The translations under genes and the position numbers were made by a program. 6,803 nucleotides of DNA, taken from contig JAAZGC010000322.1 in NCBI GenBank assembly GCA_012511425.1, positions 1 through 6,803 of the forward strand, read 5' to 3'. The DNA comes from Clostridiales bacterium. Its GTDB lineage: Bacteria; Bacillota; Clostridia; Oscillospirales; CAG-272. Positions within the stretch are counted from its first letter, which is position 1. Every line of letters begins with the position of its first letter. The notes beneath the pieces are model-generated. The model was not told the origin of the DNA, made no database searches, and worked only from the letters and a program-made list of their open reading frames with translations. This document shows positions 5,487 to 6,803 of the stretch, piece after piece.

Positions 5487-6803
5487 TCAGGCGAGCTTGA
5501 AGAAAAATGTTATAAGCGCGAAATATATCGTTACGGTGCAGATATCGCAGATAGTCGTAAGCACCGGTGAAGCGGCGACCGCCGGGTCGAGATGCAGTTT
5601 TTTCGCCAGCATCGGCAGTATGACGCCGAAAGATTTTGCGATGCAGATCACGCAAAGCAGAGTAATAGAGGTGGTAATCGCAAAGTAAATACTCTCCTGC
5701 GACGCCTGATATTGTATCAATATACGCGCCGTATTAACTGCGGCAAGAATCACGCCGCCGAGAAGCGCGATCCGGATTTCCTTAAACCAGACGCGCAAGA
5801 AATCGCGGAGGTGAATCTCATCCATCGCCATACCGCGGATTACCATCGTCGAAGCCTGGGTTCCCGAGTTGCCTGAGGTATCCATCAGCATCGGGATAAA
5901 CGATACGAGAGCCGGAATCGCTGCGATTGCATCTTCGAATTTCGCGATAATCGCGCCGGTTAAAATTCCGGACAGCATAAGCACAAGCAGCCAGATGACG
6001 CGGTTTTTCGTGTGGGTTAGCACGCTTGTCCGGAAATATTTGTTCTCCGAGGGGGTAACCGCAGCCATTTTGGCGAAATCGTCCTCGGTTGCTTCTTTGA
6101 TTACGTCGATGGCGTCATCGAAAGTGACAATTCCGACGAGACGGTTTTCGGTGTCGACTATCGGGATCGCAAGCAGGTCGTATTTCGAGATCTTATCGGC
6201 GCAGTCTTCTTTGTCGTCGGTGGTGAGCGAACTTATTACGTTCGTCTCCATAATGTCTTCGATTATGTCGTCCGGTTCGGACAGCATCAGCGTCTTTGCC
6301 GTCACGAGACCCAGCAGCATCCTGTCCTGATCGGTGACATAGCAGGTATAAATCGTTTCGCGGTCGATCGCTACGCGCTTGATGCGCTTGAAGGCGTCTT
6401 CAACGGTCATCTTTAACCGGAGGTCGACATACTCGTTTGTCATAACCGAGCCTGCGCTGTCTTTCGGATAGTGCAGAACCTCGTTTATATCCTGGCGCAC
6501 CGAAGGGTCGGAGTTTTTGAGTATTCTTTTTACGACGTTTGCCGGCATTTCCTCGATTATATCGACGGTATCGTCGAGGAAGAGCTGTTGGAGAACTTCC
6601 TTCAGCTCAAGGTCGGAAAACGCCTGAATCAGCGTCTCCTGAAGGTCTGTGTCCATCTCGACGAATGCGTCGGCGGCAAGCTCCTTCGGCAGAAGTCTGA
6701 AAGTCAGGGGGATAATGTCACGGGGCAGCTCGGATGTCAGCGCCGCAATATCGACGGGTTCCATATCCGAGAGCAGCTCCCTCAGCTCTTTGTACTTGCG
6801 CTC
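5487..6803 (-). CDS. mgtE: Magnesium transporter MgtE (5' end outside window)
   Basis: The visible part is 438 residues and the frame is still open at the window edge (ERKYKELRELLSDMEPVDIA), so the Met 14 codons in is not the start. MgtE is usually about 450 residues, so only a short N-terminal piece is missing. Numbering from the edge: the helical MgtE N-domain at about 1-118, two CBS domains at about 119-176 and 184-237, a linker helix, then five membrane helices from about 268. Hallmarks are PMLMDTSGNSGTQAS starting at 304, the Asp-Pro at 406-407, and Asp420 in TTICD before the last helix, matching the conserved pore aspartate of the family. MgtE is a homodimeric inner-membrane Mg2+ channel; its N and CBS domains bind Mg2+ and close the pore when internal Mg2+ is high. 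Any Mg2+ riboswitch would lie upstream, beyond the window. A strong terminator follows the gene. Confidence 0.95.
   Translation of the reverse strand, partial: ERKYKELRELLSDMEPVDIAALTSELPRDIIPLTFRLLPKELAADAFVEMDTDLQETLIQAFSDLELKEVLQQLFLDDTVDIIEEMPANVVKRILKNSDPSVRQDINEVLHYPKDSAGSVMTNEYVDLRLKMTVEDAFKRIKRVAIDRETIYTCYVTDQDRMLLGLVTAKTLMLSEPDDIIEDIMETNVISSLTTDDKEDCADKISKYDLLAIPIVDTENRLVGIVTFDDAIDVIKEATEDDFAKMAAVTPSENKYFRTSVLTHTKNRVIWLLVLMLSGILTGAIIAKFEDAIAAIPALVSFIPMLMDTSGNSGTQASTMVIRGMAMDEIHLRDFLRVWFKEIRIALLGGVILAAVNTARILIQYQASQESIYFAITTSITLLCVICIAKSFGVILPMLAKKLHLDPAVAASPVLTTICDICTVTIYFALITFFFKLA

Noticed and set aside
5377..5655. Minus-strand open frame of 92 codons overlapping the end of mgtE and its terminator
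   Set aside because: It is out of frame with mgtE, crosses the terminator hairpin and has no recognisable content.

Overview
The window carries five genes, all on the minus strand. It reads like the core chromosome of a moderately GC-rich member of the Bacillota, probably a Clostridia or gut-type lineage. Three things point there: a DUF2232 (YybS-like) membrane protein next to gdpP, a clostridial-style MgtE, and strong Shine-Dalgarno sites with GTG and TTG starts. This placement is inferred from protein resemblance and synteny; I cannot name a species. I see no transposase, phage gene, CRISPR array, tRNA or rRNA, and no clear compositional break.

In transcription order (high to low coordinates) the layout is as follows. 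(1) mgtE, a Mg2+ channel/transporter gene whose 5' end lies beyond position 6803, ends at 5487 and is followed by a strong intrinsic terminator at 5422-5458. (2) A 106-bp gap holds that terminator and a second small hairpin, then a two-gene unit follows: the DUF2232 membrane protein (4187-5380) and gdpP (2059-4161), a membrane-anchored cyclic-di-AMP phosphodiesterase, 25 bp apart and closed by an intrinsic terminator at 2005-2041. (3) A near-consensus promoter at 1922-1951, with a perfect 10-bp palindrome on its -35 box, drives a heterodimeric ABC exporter operon. Its first subunit (141-1889) has the degenerate ATPase site typical of such pairs. Its second subunit starts with TTG directly after the first subunit's stop codon and runs off the window at position 1.

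The three units are separated by terminators and look independently transcribed. The DUF2232-gdpP pair should control c-di-AMP turnover at the membrane, and c-di-AMP governs ion and osmotic balance in Bacillota. MgtE handles Mg2+ and carries CBS sensor domains. The exporter is probably for drugs, lipids or peptides; its substrate cannot be read from the sequence. I found no clearly undescribed system. The points most worth a second look are the palindrome over the exporter promoter, the enlarged DUF2232 protein with a start lacking a Shine-Dalgarno site, a small hairpin over the gdpP ribosome binding site, and a changed residue next to a metal-site aspartate in GdpP.
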